From the NCBI GenBank assembly GCA_017621795.1, contig JAGASJ010000098.1, positions 1 to 64,000 on the forward strand: a stretch of 64,000 nucleotides of DNA, read 5' to 3'. This stretch comes from Oscillospiraceae bacterium (GTDB taxonomy: Bacteria; Bacillota; Clostridia; Oscillospirales; Oscillospiraceae). Shown piece after piece: positions 26,503 through 34,753 of the stretch. The notes under the pieces are model-generated. The model ran no database searches and was not told the origin of the DNA. It worked only from the letters and a program-made list of their open reading frames with translations. Made by a program: the position numbers and the translations under genes. Position 1 is the first letter of the stretch. Each line of letters opens with the position of its first letter.

Positions 26503-29500
26503 ATGCAAACCGGTAAAAAACTGTGCGCGATTCTCTTAACCCTGTGTATGCTGGTGGGCGTACTGCCTGCAAGCGTACTGGCCGCAGGAACAAACACCGA
26601 AGTGATCGGTCAGCAGCTGATGCTGGGCGATGACCTGTGTATGCACCTGCACACCAATGTCAGCCAGGAGCTGGCAAACCCGGTGGCCACCATTTCCGTA
26701 GCCGGAGTGGTTGCCGCAACCTACAACATTCGGGAAATGACTGCCCAGGAAAACGGCAGCTATGACCTGTCCGTTCATTTAGGCGCGCCGCAGATGGCCG
26801 ATGTGATCAATCTGCGGATCGTTGACGGTGAAACGGAGGTTCTGAATGCGGATTATTCCATTCAGAGCTACATCCACTATCTGCTCGAAAACAACTACAC
26901 CGACGAAACCAAGGCACTGGCCAAGAGCCTTTTGCACTACGGTGCAAAGGCACAGCTGTATTTCGGCTACAATACAGCAAATTTGGCAGACGAAGACTAT
27001 AAGATCGAGGTAGAAAGCACCATCGGTTCCGAAGTCCCCGGTGTTGTGGTAGACGGAAGTGTTTCGGGAATCAAGTACTATGGCAGCTCTATGGTATTTC
27101 GTTCCAAGATCGCCATCCGTTACTACTTTGCAACCGATGCAGCAACCGGCTACACCTATAAGGTGGACGGCGTTGAGATCCAGCCCACCATGAAGCAGGG
27201 ACAGTGCTACATCGAGGTTGCCAACATTAACCCCGATCAGATGGACCGGGAAATGCTGGTAGAGGTATCTGACGGCACTTCCCAGCTGAGCTTCAGCTAC
27301 AGCCCCAACGCATACATCACCCGTATGTACAACCGGGCTACCACCGACAGCAAATTAAAGGATCTGCTGGTAGCCGCAAAGCACTATTTTGACGCGGCAA
27401 AGGTCTTTACCGGCGTGGCAGAAAACCGCACCGGCGCTTTGAGCCTGCAGTATCGCTACGGCACGGGCAACCTGATTCAGATCAACACCAACCTGCCCGC
27501 AGATACACCTTTGGCAAACTTCACCACCTCCGATAATGGATGCTCCATCGATGAGAGTGCAAACCGGTATCAGCAGGCGGCTTGGATCGGAATGGACAAT
27601 GCAAGCGGCACCATCGTGCTGACCTTCCATTTCAACGGCGCTTTTGAAGCCGGTCAGACCTACACCCTGCCCAAGGGCGCGATCTTCGGCTTTACCGACA
27701 ACAGCAAGTACACACTGGACAAAAACTACACCTTCACCTTTGACGGCTCCGGCTGGACTATGGCGACTGCAGAGCCTGCCATGACCATGGAGTACCGCTG
27801 GGGTAACGCAAACACCATCCAGTACAACACCAACCTGCCTGTAGAGACCATCGGCGGCGACTTCCTGGCCGATGCCAACGGCTGTCAGCTGGCTCAAAGC
27901 GGCGATCAGAACGTGGGCTGGATCTCTATGGCAAATGCAGACGGCACCGTGGTTTTGACCTTTAACTTTAACGCAGCCTTTGCAGAAGGCGGCAGCTATA
28001 CCCTGGCTGCGGGATCTGTGTTTGGCTTCACTGACGGCAGCAAGTATCAGCTCAACGAAGATGTTACCCTGTACTGGGACGGCAGCAATTGGAGCACTAC
28101 TGAGCCTGTCAAGGAAATCACCATGGAGTACCGCTGGGGTAACGCAAGCACCATCCAGTACAATACCAACCTGCCTGTAGAGACTATCGGCGGCGACTTC
28201 CTGGCAGATGCCAACGGTTGTCAGCTTGCCCAAAGCGGCGATCAGAACGTGGGCTGGATCTCCATGGCAAATGCAGACGGCACCGTGGTTTTGACCTTCA
28301 ACTTTAACGGAGCCTTTGCAGTTGGCGGCAGCTATACCCTGGCTGCGGGCTCTGTGTTTGGCTTCACTGACGGCAGCAAGTATCAGCTCAATGAAGATGT
28401 CACCCTGTACTGGGACGGCAGCAATTGGAGCACTACTGAGCCTGTCAAGGAAATCACCATGGAATACCGCTGGGGTAACGCAAACACCATCCAGTACAAC
28501 ACCAACCTGCCTGCAACCACGCCGATCGCCAACTTCACCGCTTCCGAGAACGGCAGCAACCTGATTCAGACTGCCAACCAGTATCAGAATGTGGGCTGGA
28601 TCGGTATGGCTGATGCAGAGGGCACCATCGTACTGACCTTCAACTTTAACGTCGAATTTGCAATCGGTCAGAATTACATTCTGTCTGCCGGCTCTGTCTT
28701 CGGCTTCACCGATGGCAGCAGCTACACCCTGCCTGCGGATGTAAACCTGTACTGGGACGGCACCAGCTGGGGCACTGAACCTCCTGCTGTGGAGCCGGAA
28801 GTGGGCAGCCTGAGCTTTAGCTACCGTTACGGCACAGAAAAGCTGATCCAGGTCAACACCGACCTGCCTGCCACCACCCCCTGTGTCAACTTCCTGGCAA
28901 CCGACAACGGCTGTCAGATCGATCAGTCTGCCAACCAGTATCAGCAGGTGGGCTGGTTCGGTATGGCCAATGCAGAGGGCACCATCGTGCTGACCTTCAA
29001 CTTCAATAGTGCTTTCAGCGCAGGACAGACCTACTTCCTGCCCAAGGGCGCGATCTTCGGCTTCACCGATGGCAGCAAGTATGCGCTGGATAAAGATTAC
29101 ACCTTCATCTTTGACGGCAGCAACTGGAGCATTGTGGAGCCGCAGCCTGAGGTTCAGAATATCAACCTGACCTACCGCTGGGGTAACAATAACACCATTC
29201 AGTACAACACGGACCTGCCTGCAACCACGCCGCTCGCCAGCTTCACCGCTTCCGAGAACGGCAGCAACCTGATCCAGACCGCCAATCAGTATCAGAATGT
29301 AGGCTGGATCGGGATGGACAATGTGGATGGCACCATCGTTCTGACCTTCCACTTTAACGGCACATTCAATGCAGGCGAAAATTATGTACTGTCTGCCGGC
29401 TCTGTCTTCGGCTTCACCGATGGCAGCAGCTATACACTGCCCGCCGATGTAGATCTTTACTGGAACGGCTCTGTATGGAGTGACGATCCCGTCATTACTC

Positions 29501-31878
29501 TTGATTACCGCTGGGGTAACGCAAATACCATCCAGTACAACACCAACCTGCCTGCAACCACGCCGATCGCCAACTTCACCGCTTCCGAGAACGGCAGCAA
29601 CCTGATCCAGACTGCCAACCGGTATCAGAATGTGGGCTGGATCGGTATGGACAATGTGGATGGCACCATCGTTCTGACCTTCCACTTTAACGGCACATTC
29701 AATGCAGGCGAAAATTATGTACTGTCTGCCGGCTCTGTCTTCGGCTTCACCGATGGCAGCAGCTACACCCTGCCTGCGGATGTAAACCTGTACTGGGACG
29801 GCACTTCCTGGGGTGCAGATGCTCCCGAAGTGAAGGATGTTCTGGATGAGAGCAACTTCACAGGCGGTGATGTGATCACCTTCGCCGACCTGCCGGTGGA
29901 CGGCAACAATGCCGCCAAGCTGGCTGAGTATGTGGCACTGGGCTTCAACACCTCTTTGATTGCAGAGGACCACACCAATGCACAGGGTCCGGATGAGCGC
30001 TACAGCGTCTCTCTGCAGACCGCCAACGAGCCTTCCGACATCCTGAGCTTTACTTATCGCTACGGCACGGGTAACCTGATCCAGGTCAATACCAACCTGC
30101 CCTCTGATACGCCTTGCGTCAACTTCACCGTTGGTGACAACGAGTGTGATATTGACCAGTCCGGTAATACTGTGCAATGGGTTGGCTGGATCGGTATGGA
30201 CAATGTGGACGGCGTGATCGTCCTGACCTTCCACTTCAATAACGCCTTTACCGCCGGACAGAGCTATGTGCTGCCCAAGGACGCACTCTTTGGCTTCACC
30301 GATGGCAATATGTACCTGCTGGATGGCGACTACACCTTCACCTTTGACGGCACCAACTGGAGCACCGACTGCTCTGTGCTGAAGATGTCCCTCAATTCCG
30401 GTGCTGCCAAGTATATGCAGCTGAAGACCAACATTCCCACAGGCTTAAGCTACGGCGACTTCCTGGTGGGTGACACTTCAAAGGGCAACCTGATTCTGGA
30501 GAAGTCTGACGGCGCAATGGATGTGGCGTGGTTTAGCTACAGCGAGCTTAGCGGCGCGGTGTATCTGACACTGAACTTTAACGGCTATCAGAAGCCCGGC
30601 ACCCGGTACACCCTGAAGGCCGGCACCACCCTGAAGGCCGGCGACAAAGTCTACACCACCGATCGGGATTACATTTTGACCGTGCAGAACGATTATCTGT
30701 CCGCTTTGGAGAATCTGAATAATGCAGGTCTGAAGGTATGGATCCGGAACCACCACAACACTTCTGATTACTTTACCACAGAGCTGACCGCAGCACTGAA
30801 GCTGTATGAGGATACCATCGACGGCTTCTATATGACCGACGAGCCCTTCCAGACTGCCGCTATGCTGCAGGCATCCGGTCAGACCGGCGCAGGCGACCTG
30901 GAGTCTATGACCGCAGTCAGAGATTGGTTTAATCAGAACTTTGCAAATAAGTACTTCCATGTCAACCACGTGCCCATCAGCTCCTGGGATCACTACACCG
31001 GCGTAAACGGTGAAACTTTGAGCACCATTGATGCGGCAGGCTACCGGAACTTCCTGACACTCTATAAGCAGAACTTCAACGATCTGCTGACAAGCGCCTC
31101 CGGCACTTCTGTCAGCTTCGACAACTATCCCTTCGTTCACGACCAGGGCAAGTACGGCGGCTTCCTGGGCTTTGGCGGCACCTTCGAAAGCGGTATTCAG
31201 GATACCTACCTGCTGAACTGCCTGATCGCTGCCCAGGTGGCAGGTGAGGACGACTTCGGCCTGTGCATCCAGACCTTCGAGGCCACCGACCAGAAGAACA
31301 ATACCACCCGTGACATTGTATCTGCCGCAGAGGTTTCTCTGCAGCTGTACACCGGCTTCGCTATGGGCGCAGACGTGTTTGAGTACTTTGCCTACAATTC
31401 TAACAGCACCTTCAGTGCTATTATGAACCAGGACGGCAGCAAGCGCATCTATGACCTGGTGAAGGAAGGCAACAACGCTCTGTGCTTCGCAGATGTGGTC
31501 AATTCCTTCGCTTGGAACGGTATCGTGACCAGCGCCGGTTCTTCCAACAACCACAATGGCGATGCCTTCAACAGTGTTGCCGATATGGTTTTGACCAATG
31601 ACACCAACGGTGTGCTGGACAGCTACTCCTCCACAGATGATGCCATCATCGGCTGCTTCACCAAGGACGGCCTGAACGGCTATATGCTGGTCAACTACAA
31701 TGACCCGGCTGCTGTTACCGGCAACAACTCGGTGACTGTAACCTTCGCTGATTGCACCCGTGCCAGAGTTTATACGCAGGCAGGCGGCGTGCTGACCAGT
31801 GAAGTGGTAGAGCTGACCAATGGCAGCTATACCGCAACCCTGGCTCCCGGCGCAGGCTGCTTCATCATCCCCGCATAA
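26503..31878 (+). CDS. Giant secreted protein: nine type A repeats and a split TIM-barrel-like enzyme (paralogue 2 of 3)
   Basis: This 1791-residue exported protein has signal peptide MQTGKKLCAILLTLCMLVGV followed by V-L-A-A. Residues about 28-305 form an N-terminal domain of the kind found in clostridial surface proteins (LMLGDDLCMHLHTNV...SYIHYLLENNYTDETKALAKSLLHYGAKAQLYF). Seven type A repeats start near 311, 427, 540, 652, 768, 886 and 998. The barrel begins at about 1109 (ITFADLPVDGNNAAKL..LIAEDHT), is interrupted by type A repeats 8 and 9 (about 1180-1396), and resumes with LNNAGLKVWIRN, GFYMTDEPF, FHVNHVPISSWDHY, SFDNYPF, GLCIQTF and GADVFEYFAYNS. No sortase motif, transmembrane tail or dockerin was seen. 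The likely role is surface or secreted glycan binding plus cleavage. Confidence 0.75.
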   Translation: MQTGKKLCAILLTLCMLVGVLPASVLAAGTNTEVIGQQLMLGDDLCMHLHTNVSQELANPVATISVAGVVAATYNIREMTAQENGSYDLSVHLGAPQMADVINLRIVDGETEVLNADYSIQSYIHYLLENNYTDETKALAKSLLHYGAKAQLYFGYNTANLADEDYKIEVESTIGSEVPGVVVDGSVSGIKYYGSSMVFRSKIAIRYYFATDAATGYTYKVDGVEIQPTMKQGQCYIEVANINPDQMDREMLVEVSDGTSQLSFSYSPNAYITRMYNRATTDSKLKDLLVAAKHYFDAAKVFTGVAENRTGALSLQYRYGTGNLIQINTNLPADTPLANFTTSDNGCSIDESANRYQQAAWIGMDNASGTIVLTFHFNGAFEAGQTYTLPKGAIFGFTDNSKYTLDKNYTFTFDGSGWTMATAEPAMTMEYRWGNANTIQYNTNLPVETIGGDFLADANGCQLAQSGDQNVGWISMANADGTVVLTFNFNAAFAEGGSYTLAAGSVFGFTDGSKYQLNEDVTLYWDGSNWSTTEPVKEITMEYRWGNASTIQYNTNLPVETIGGDFLADANGCQLAQSGDQNVGWISMANADGTVVLTFNFNGAFAVGGSYTLAAGSVFGFTDGSKYQLNEDVTLYWDGSNWSTTEPVKEITMEYRWGNANTIQYNTNLPATTPIANFTASENGSNLIQTANQYQNVGWIGMADAEGTIVLTFNFNVEFAIGQNYILSAGSVFGFTDGSSYTLPADVNLYWDGTSWGTEPPAVEPEVGSLSFSYRYGTEKLIQVNTDLPATTPCVNFLATDNGCQIDQSANQYQQVGWFGMANAEGTIVLTFNFNSAFSAGQTYFLPKGAIFGFTDGSKYALDKDYTFIFDGSNWSIVEPQPEVQNINLTYRWGNNNTIQYNTDLPATTPLASFTASENGSNLIQTANQYQNVGWIGMDNVDGTIVLTFHFNGTFNAGENYVLSAGSVFGFTDGSSYTLPADVDLYWNGSVWSDDPVITLDYRWGNANTIQYNTNLPATTPIANFTASENGSNLIQTANRYQNVGWIGMDNVDGTIVLTFHFNGTFNAGENYVLSAGSVFGFTDGSSYTLPADVNLYWDGTSWGADAPEVKDVLDESNFTGGDVITFADLPVDGNNAAKLAEYVALGFNTSLIAEDHTNAQGPDERYSVSLQTANEPSDILSFTYRYGTGNLIQVNTNLPSDTPCVNFTVGDNECDIDQSGNTVQWVGWIGMDNVDGVIVLTFHFNNAFTAGQSYVLPKDALFGFTDGNMYLLDGDYTFTFDGTNWSTDCSVLKMSLNSGAAKYMQLKTNIPTGLSYGDFLVGDTSKGNLILEKSDGAMDVAWFSYSELSGAVYLTLNFNGYQKPGTRYTLKAGTTLKAGDKVYTTDRDYILTVQNDYLSALENLNNAGLKVWIRNHHNTSDYFTTELTAALKLYEDTIDGFYMTDEPFQTAAMLQASGQTGAGDLESMTAVRDWFNQNFANKYFHVNHVPISSWDHYTGVNGETLSTIDAAGYRNFLTLYKQNFNDLLTSASGTSVSFDNYPFVHDQGKYGGFLGFGGTFESGIQDTYLLNCLIAAQVAGEDDFGLCIQTFEATDQKNNTTRDIVSAAEVSLQLYTGFAMGADVFEYFAYNSNSTFSAIMNQDGSKRIYDLVKEGNNALCFADVVNSFAWNGIVTSAGSSNNHNGDAFNSVADMVLTNDTNGVLDSYSSTDDAIIGCFTKDGLNGYMLVNYNDPAAVTGNNSVTVTFADCTRARVYTQAGGVLTSEVVELTNGSYTATLAPGAGCFIIPA
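27433..29820 (+). repeat. Seven tandem type A coding repeats, most at a 336-bp period
   Basis: Repeat units start near 27433, 27781, 28117, 28453, 28804, 29158 and 29494. Several neighbours are nearly identical at DNA level: 27781-28110 against 28117-28446, and 29281-29770 against 29617-29820, including more than 100 consecutive identical bases in the latter pair. The identity extends to synonymous sites, which indicates recent duplication or gene conversion. Confidence 0.85.
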
Positions 31879-31887
31879 CATAAAAGA

Positions 31888-31918
31888 GAGGGGGTGTTGC
31901 AAAATGCAACACCCCCTC
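31888..31918 (+). terminator. Terminator after the giant secreted protein gene
   Basis: GAGGGGGTGTTGC (31888-31900) pairs with GCAACACCCCCTC (31906-31918). No strong T-tract follows, so some read-through into the next two genes is possible. The spacer up to 32038 shows no convincing separate promoter. Confidence 0.65.
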
Positions 31919-32038
31919 AGAGGGCAAGGAAGCGCCAAACCGTCAAAACATATACAAAACTGCAATGCAGCGGTCTGTTTCTAAATGCAGTAGAGGCGGA
32001 CCGGTACGTTGTAAAAACGCTCAAGTGAGGACAAAACG

Positions 32039-33382
32039 ATGGAAAACAAGTTTATCAGACTGGCGGATCTGCCGCCGGACCCCACAAACGCAGAAGACCT
32101 GAAGCATTACAAAGCCCTTGGGATGAATGTGTGCCTGCTGACAGAGGATCAGGTGAAGCTGGTAGCCGATGGCGGGCTCAACCCGGAATACGGGCAGGCC
32201 ATCCAAAACATTTCTGATGCCGGTATGCAGGTTTGGATTCGGAATATGTTTAACGATGCGGACTATTTTGAGTGCGCCGAGGATAAAACCGGCTCCAACT
32301 ACGGCTGGAGCTACGAAATGAAAAAGCGGCAGATCACCGATGAATTTCGCCGTTTTCCCGGGGTTACCGGCTTTTATATGGCAGACGAGGCTTATATGTA
32401 TCAGCTGCCGCAGGCTGTGAACATCGACTGGATGCGGTCAGACAGTCACTTGTATGCATCCTTTGATCAGCTTACAAAGCTGGTGGATTGGAAAAACAAG
32501 TACTATCCCCGGGCCTTTTTCCACATGAATCATGTCCCCGGTGCCAGCTGGGACCATTATCTGCCCCGTGACGGAAAGATTTACGATTACGAGGATTTTC
32601 TGACAGAGTATGCCAATGTGATCCTGAAGCGGCTGAAGGGCTGTGGCAGGAGTCTTTGCCTTGACAATTATCCGTTCATCGGCGAAAACTATATGGAAAA
32701 GGATTATTTGTTCGACCTGATGACCGCCGCAAAGGTGACCAGAGCCTACAATGAGCAAGCGGCGCAGGAGGATCAGGCGGTGTTCGGCATCTGTATCCAG
32801 ACCTTCAAGGCAAAATCTATGTTTGACGACCGCAAGCGGGATATTACCATGCCGGAGGAAGTTTCGCTGCAGATGTTTGCAGGTATGGCACTGGGTGCAA
32901 GACTGTTTGAGTATTTCTGCTACCGCAGCTACAATCGGGAGATGTTCGGCATATTAGATCCCGACGGCAACGATCGGATCTATGACATCGTAAAAACTGC
33001 CGGTGACCGTGTGGCGTATTTTGAGCCCATTTGCAGCCGGTATGACAGCATCGGCGGCTATATGGTGCCCGGCAGTCTATACAGCTATAATACCTCTGCG
33101 ATGGTGATGGCAAAAGATTTATTCTGCAAACCCTTTGACATTGGCGTCGAAAGCCAGTATGATACATTGGTAGGCTGCCTTACCCGGGGCAGTGAAAAGG
33201 CCTATATGCTGGTAAACTACACCGATCCCATCCGCAAAGCAACCAGTCAGGTGGTTTTGCACGGAAACGGCGTACAGCAGCTACGGCTTTATAAGGACGG
33301 AAAGGAATCGCTGCTGCAGGCAGAAAACGGTTGCTTTACGGTCACACTGGAGCCGGGTAACGCCGCACTGATCACTTGGTGA
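32039..33382 (+). CDS. Cytoplasmic TIM-barrel-like putative glycoside hydrolase (paralogue 3 of 3)
   Basis: This 447-residue protein lacks any signal peptide and starts directly with the barrel (FIRLADLPPDPTNAEDLKHYKALG). It carries the same ordered motifs as its two exported paralogues: VWIRNMFNDADYF, GFYMADEAY (conserved Asp-Glu), FFHMNHVPGASWDHYL, CLDNYPFIGEN, GICIQTFKAKSM, SLQMFAGMALGARLFEYFCYRS and a C-terminal GCLTRGSEKAYMLVNYTDP. This looks like an intracellular version acting on imported fragments, next to GH29. I cannot name the family. The conserved Glu in M-x-D-E and the Asp in D-x-Y-P are candidate catalytic residues. GAGGA precedes the ATG. Confidence 0.75.
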   Translation: MENKFIRLADLPPDPTNAEDLKHYKALGMNVCLLTEDQVKLVADGGLNPEYGQAIQNISDAGMQVWIRNMFNDADYFECAEDKTGSNYGWSYEMKKRQITDEFRRFPGVTGFYMADEAYMYQLPQAVNIDWMRSDSHLYASFDQLTKLVDWKNKYYPRAFFHMNHVPGASWDHYLPRDGKIYDYEDFLTEYANVILKRLKGCGRSLCLDNYPFIGENYMEKDYLFDLMTAAKVTRAYNEQAAQEDQAVFGICIQTFKAKSMFDDRKRDITMPEEVSLQMFAGMALGARLFEYFCYRSYNREMFGILDPDGNDRIYDIVKTAGDRVAYFEPICSRYDSIGGYMVPGSLYSYNTSAMVMAKDLFCKPFDIGVESQYDTLVGCLTRGSEKAYMLVNYTDPIRKATSQVVLHGNGVQQLRLYKDGKESLLQAENGCFTVTLEPGNAALITW

Positions 33383-33394
33383 GGAGTTTGCAAA

Positions 33395-34639
33395 ATGATC
33401 GTAAAACAGTATATTCGGGATTTTGAACAGCTTGGTTTTGGTATGTTTGTCCACTTTGGCATTTACAGCCAGCAGGCAAAAGGGGAGTGGTTGCAAGCGC
33501 TCCACGGCGTTCCTGTCCAAACATACGAGCAGCTGGCACAGACCTTTGATCCCCGCCCTGACTGGGCTGTGGAGCTGGCAAAAACCGCTAAAAAAGCCGG
33601 CTGTAAATACATTAACATCACCACCCGCCATCACGATGGCTTTTCTCTGTTTGATACCTGCGGCCTGAGCGACTATGATGCGCCTCACACCGCCTGCGGC
33701 AGAGATCTGATTCGGGAATTTGTGGATGCCTGCCGGGCAGAGGGGCTGATTCCCTTTTTCTACCATACCCTGATGGACTGGCATCACCCGGATTATGAGC
33801 AGAATTTCCCCCGGTATTTGCAGTACCTGCGGGACAGTGTGGAGATCCTGTGCAAGAATTACGGCAAAATTGGCGGATTGTGGTTTGACGGGATGTGGCA
33901 CAAGCCGGATGCGGATTGGCAGGAGGATGCGCTGTATGAAACCATCCGCCGCCACCAGCCGGAGGCAATGATCATCAATAATACCGGCCTGTCGGCATTG
34001 GGTGCGTTGGGCCATATCGAGCTGGACAGTGTGACCTTTGAACGGGGAAAGCCCCAGCCGCTGAATATGGAGGGGGCTCCGAAATATGTGGCCAGTGAAA
34101 TGTGTGAGATCACCTGTGATCACTGGGGCTACGCGGGCGAGGACCTGAATTACAAAAGCACCGGTCAGTTGATTCGGGAGCTGGCGGATTGCCGCCGCTA
34201 CCGCAGCAATATGCTGATGAACGTGGGCCTGATGGGCGATGGCAGCATCAGTCCCATAGATGCGCAGATTTTTGGCGTGTTGGGTCGCTGGGTCTCCTAT
34301 TTTGACGAGGCCATCCGCAAGCCTGCGCCTACAGACATTGTGATCGAGGGAAAGCCCAACGATTTTATACTCCGTGACGGCAGTACATATTACCTGTTCT
34401 GCTACGACCTGCCGATGGTGGCAGACGCCAACGTTGCAATGTACACCACTGCCGAGTACGACAGCAAATTCCGCCTGAAGGATCCTATCCGCAGTGTCAC
34501 CTGGATGGATAACGGCGAAAAGGTGGAGTTCCATCAGGAAGGGGAGGAGACGGTGGTAAAGACCGTGCCCTTCATCTACGGCAGAAGCCTGGTGGTGCGT
34601 GTGGCAAAAATTGAAACACAGGAAAAATGCTGTGATTAA
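33395..34639 (+). CDS. GH29 alpha-L-fucosidase
   Basis: This 414-residue retaining alpha-L-fucosidase has the GH29 signature YINITTRHHDGFSLFDT at about residue 70 (His-His for fucose recognition). The nucleophile-bearing strand IGGLWFDGMW is at about residues 155-165 (Asp in L-W-F-D-G). The N-terminal GFGMFVHFGIYS is also typical. There is no signal peptide, so it acts inside on imported oligosaccharides together with the barrel enzyme 13 bases upstream. The length fits the catalytic domain with a short C-terminal beta domain. A terminator follows at 34674. Confidence 0.93.
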   Translation: MIVKQYIRDFEQLGFGMFVHFGIYSQQAKGEWLQALHGVPVQTYEQLAQTFDPRPDWAVELAKTAKKAGCKYINITTRHHDGFSLFDTCGLSDYDAPHTACGRDLIREFVDACRAEGLIPFFYHTLMDWHHPDYEQNFPRYLQYLRDSVEILCKNYGKIGGLWFDGMWHKPDADWQEDALYETIRRHQPEAMIINNTGLSALGALGHIELDSVTFERGKPQPLNMEGAPKYVASEMCEITCDHWGYAGEDLNYKSTGQLIRELADCRRYRSNMLMNVGLMGDGSISPIDAQIFGVLGRWVSYFDEAIRKPAPTDIVIEGKPNDFILRDGSTYYLFCYDLPMVADANVAMYTTAEYDSKFRLKDPIRSVTWMDNGEKVEFHQEGEETVVKTVPFIYGRSLVVRVAKIETQEKCCD

Positions 34640-34673
34640 GCGGCCTTCCTTGTTCTACAAGCGCATATTGTTT

Positions 34674-34711
34674 GAGGGCGTGTCAAGACAAGTTTTTGAC
34701 ACGCCCTCTTA
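34674..34711 (+). terminator. Terminator of the glycan locus
   Basis: GAGGGCGTGTCAA (34674-34686) pairs with TTGACACGCCCTC (34696-34708), immediately after the fucosidase gene. Confidence 0.8.
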
Positions 34712-34718
34712 AAATGAA

Positions 34719-34745
34719 GACCGGGACAAATGCCTTGTCCCGGTC
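34719..34745 (-). terminator. Terminator of the glycogen operon
   Basis: An 11-bp stem, GACCGGGACAA (34719-34729) with TTGTCCCGGTC (34735-34745), is followed on the minus strand by TTCATTTT. Confidence 0.8.
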
Positions 34746-34753
34746 AAAAAATA

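Noticed and set aside
27355..30234. 959-residue open frame on the minus strand opposite the repeat protein
   Set aside because: It is a shadow of the tandem type A repeats; the plus-strand frame has signal peptide, ribosome binding site and conserved motifs.
26503..31878. Sortase-anchored cell-wall protein
   Set aside because: The C-terminus ends with the barrel-associated domain; there is no LPxTG motif, hydrophobic tail or positive tail.
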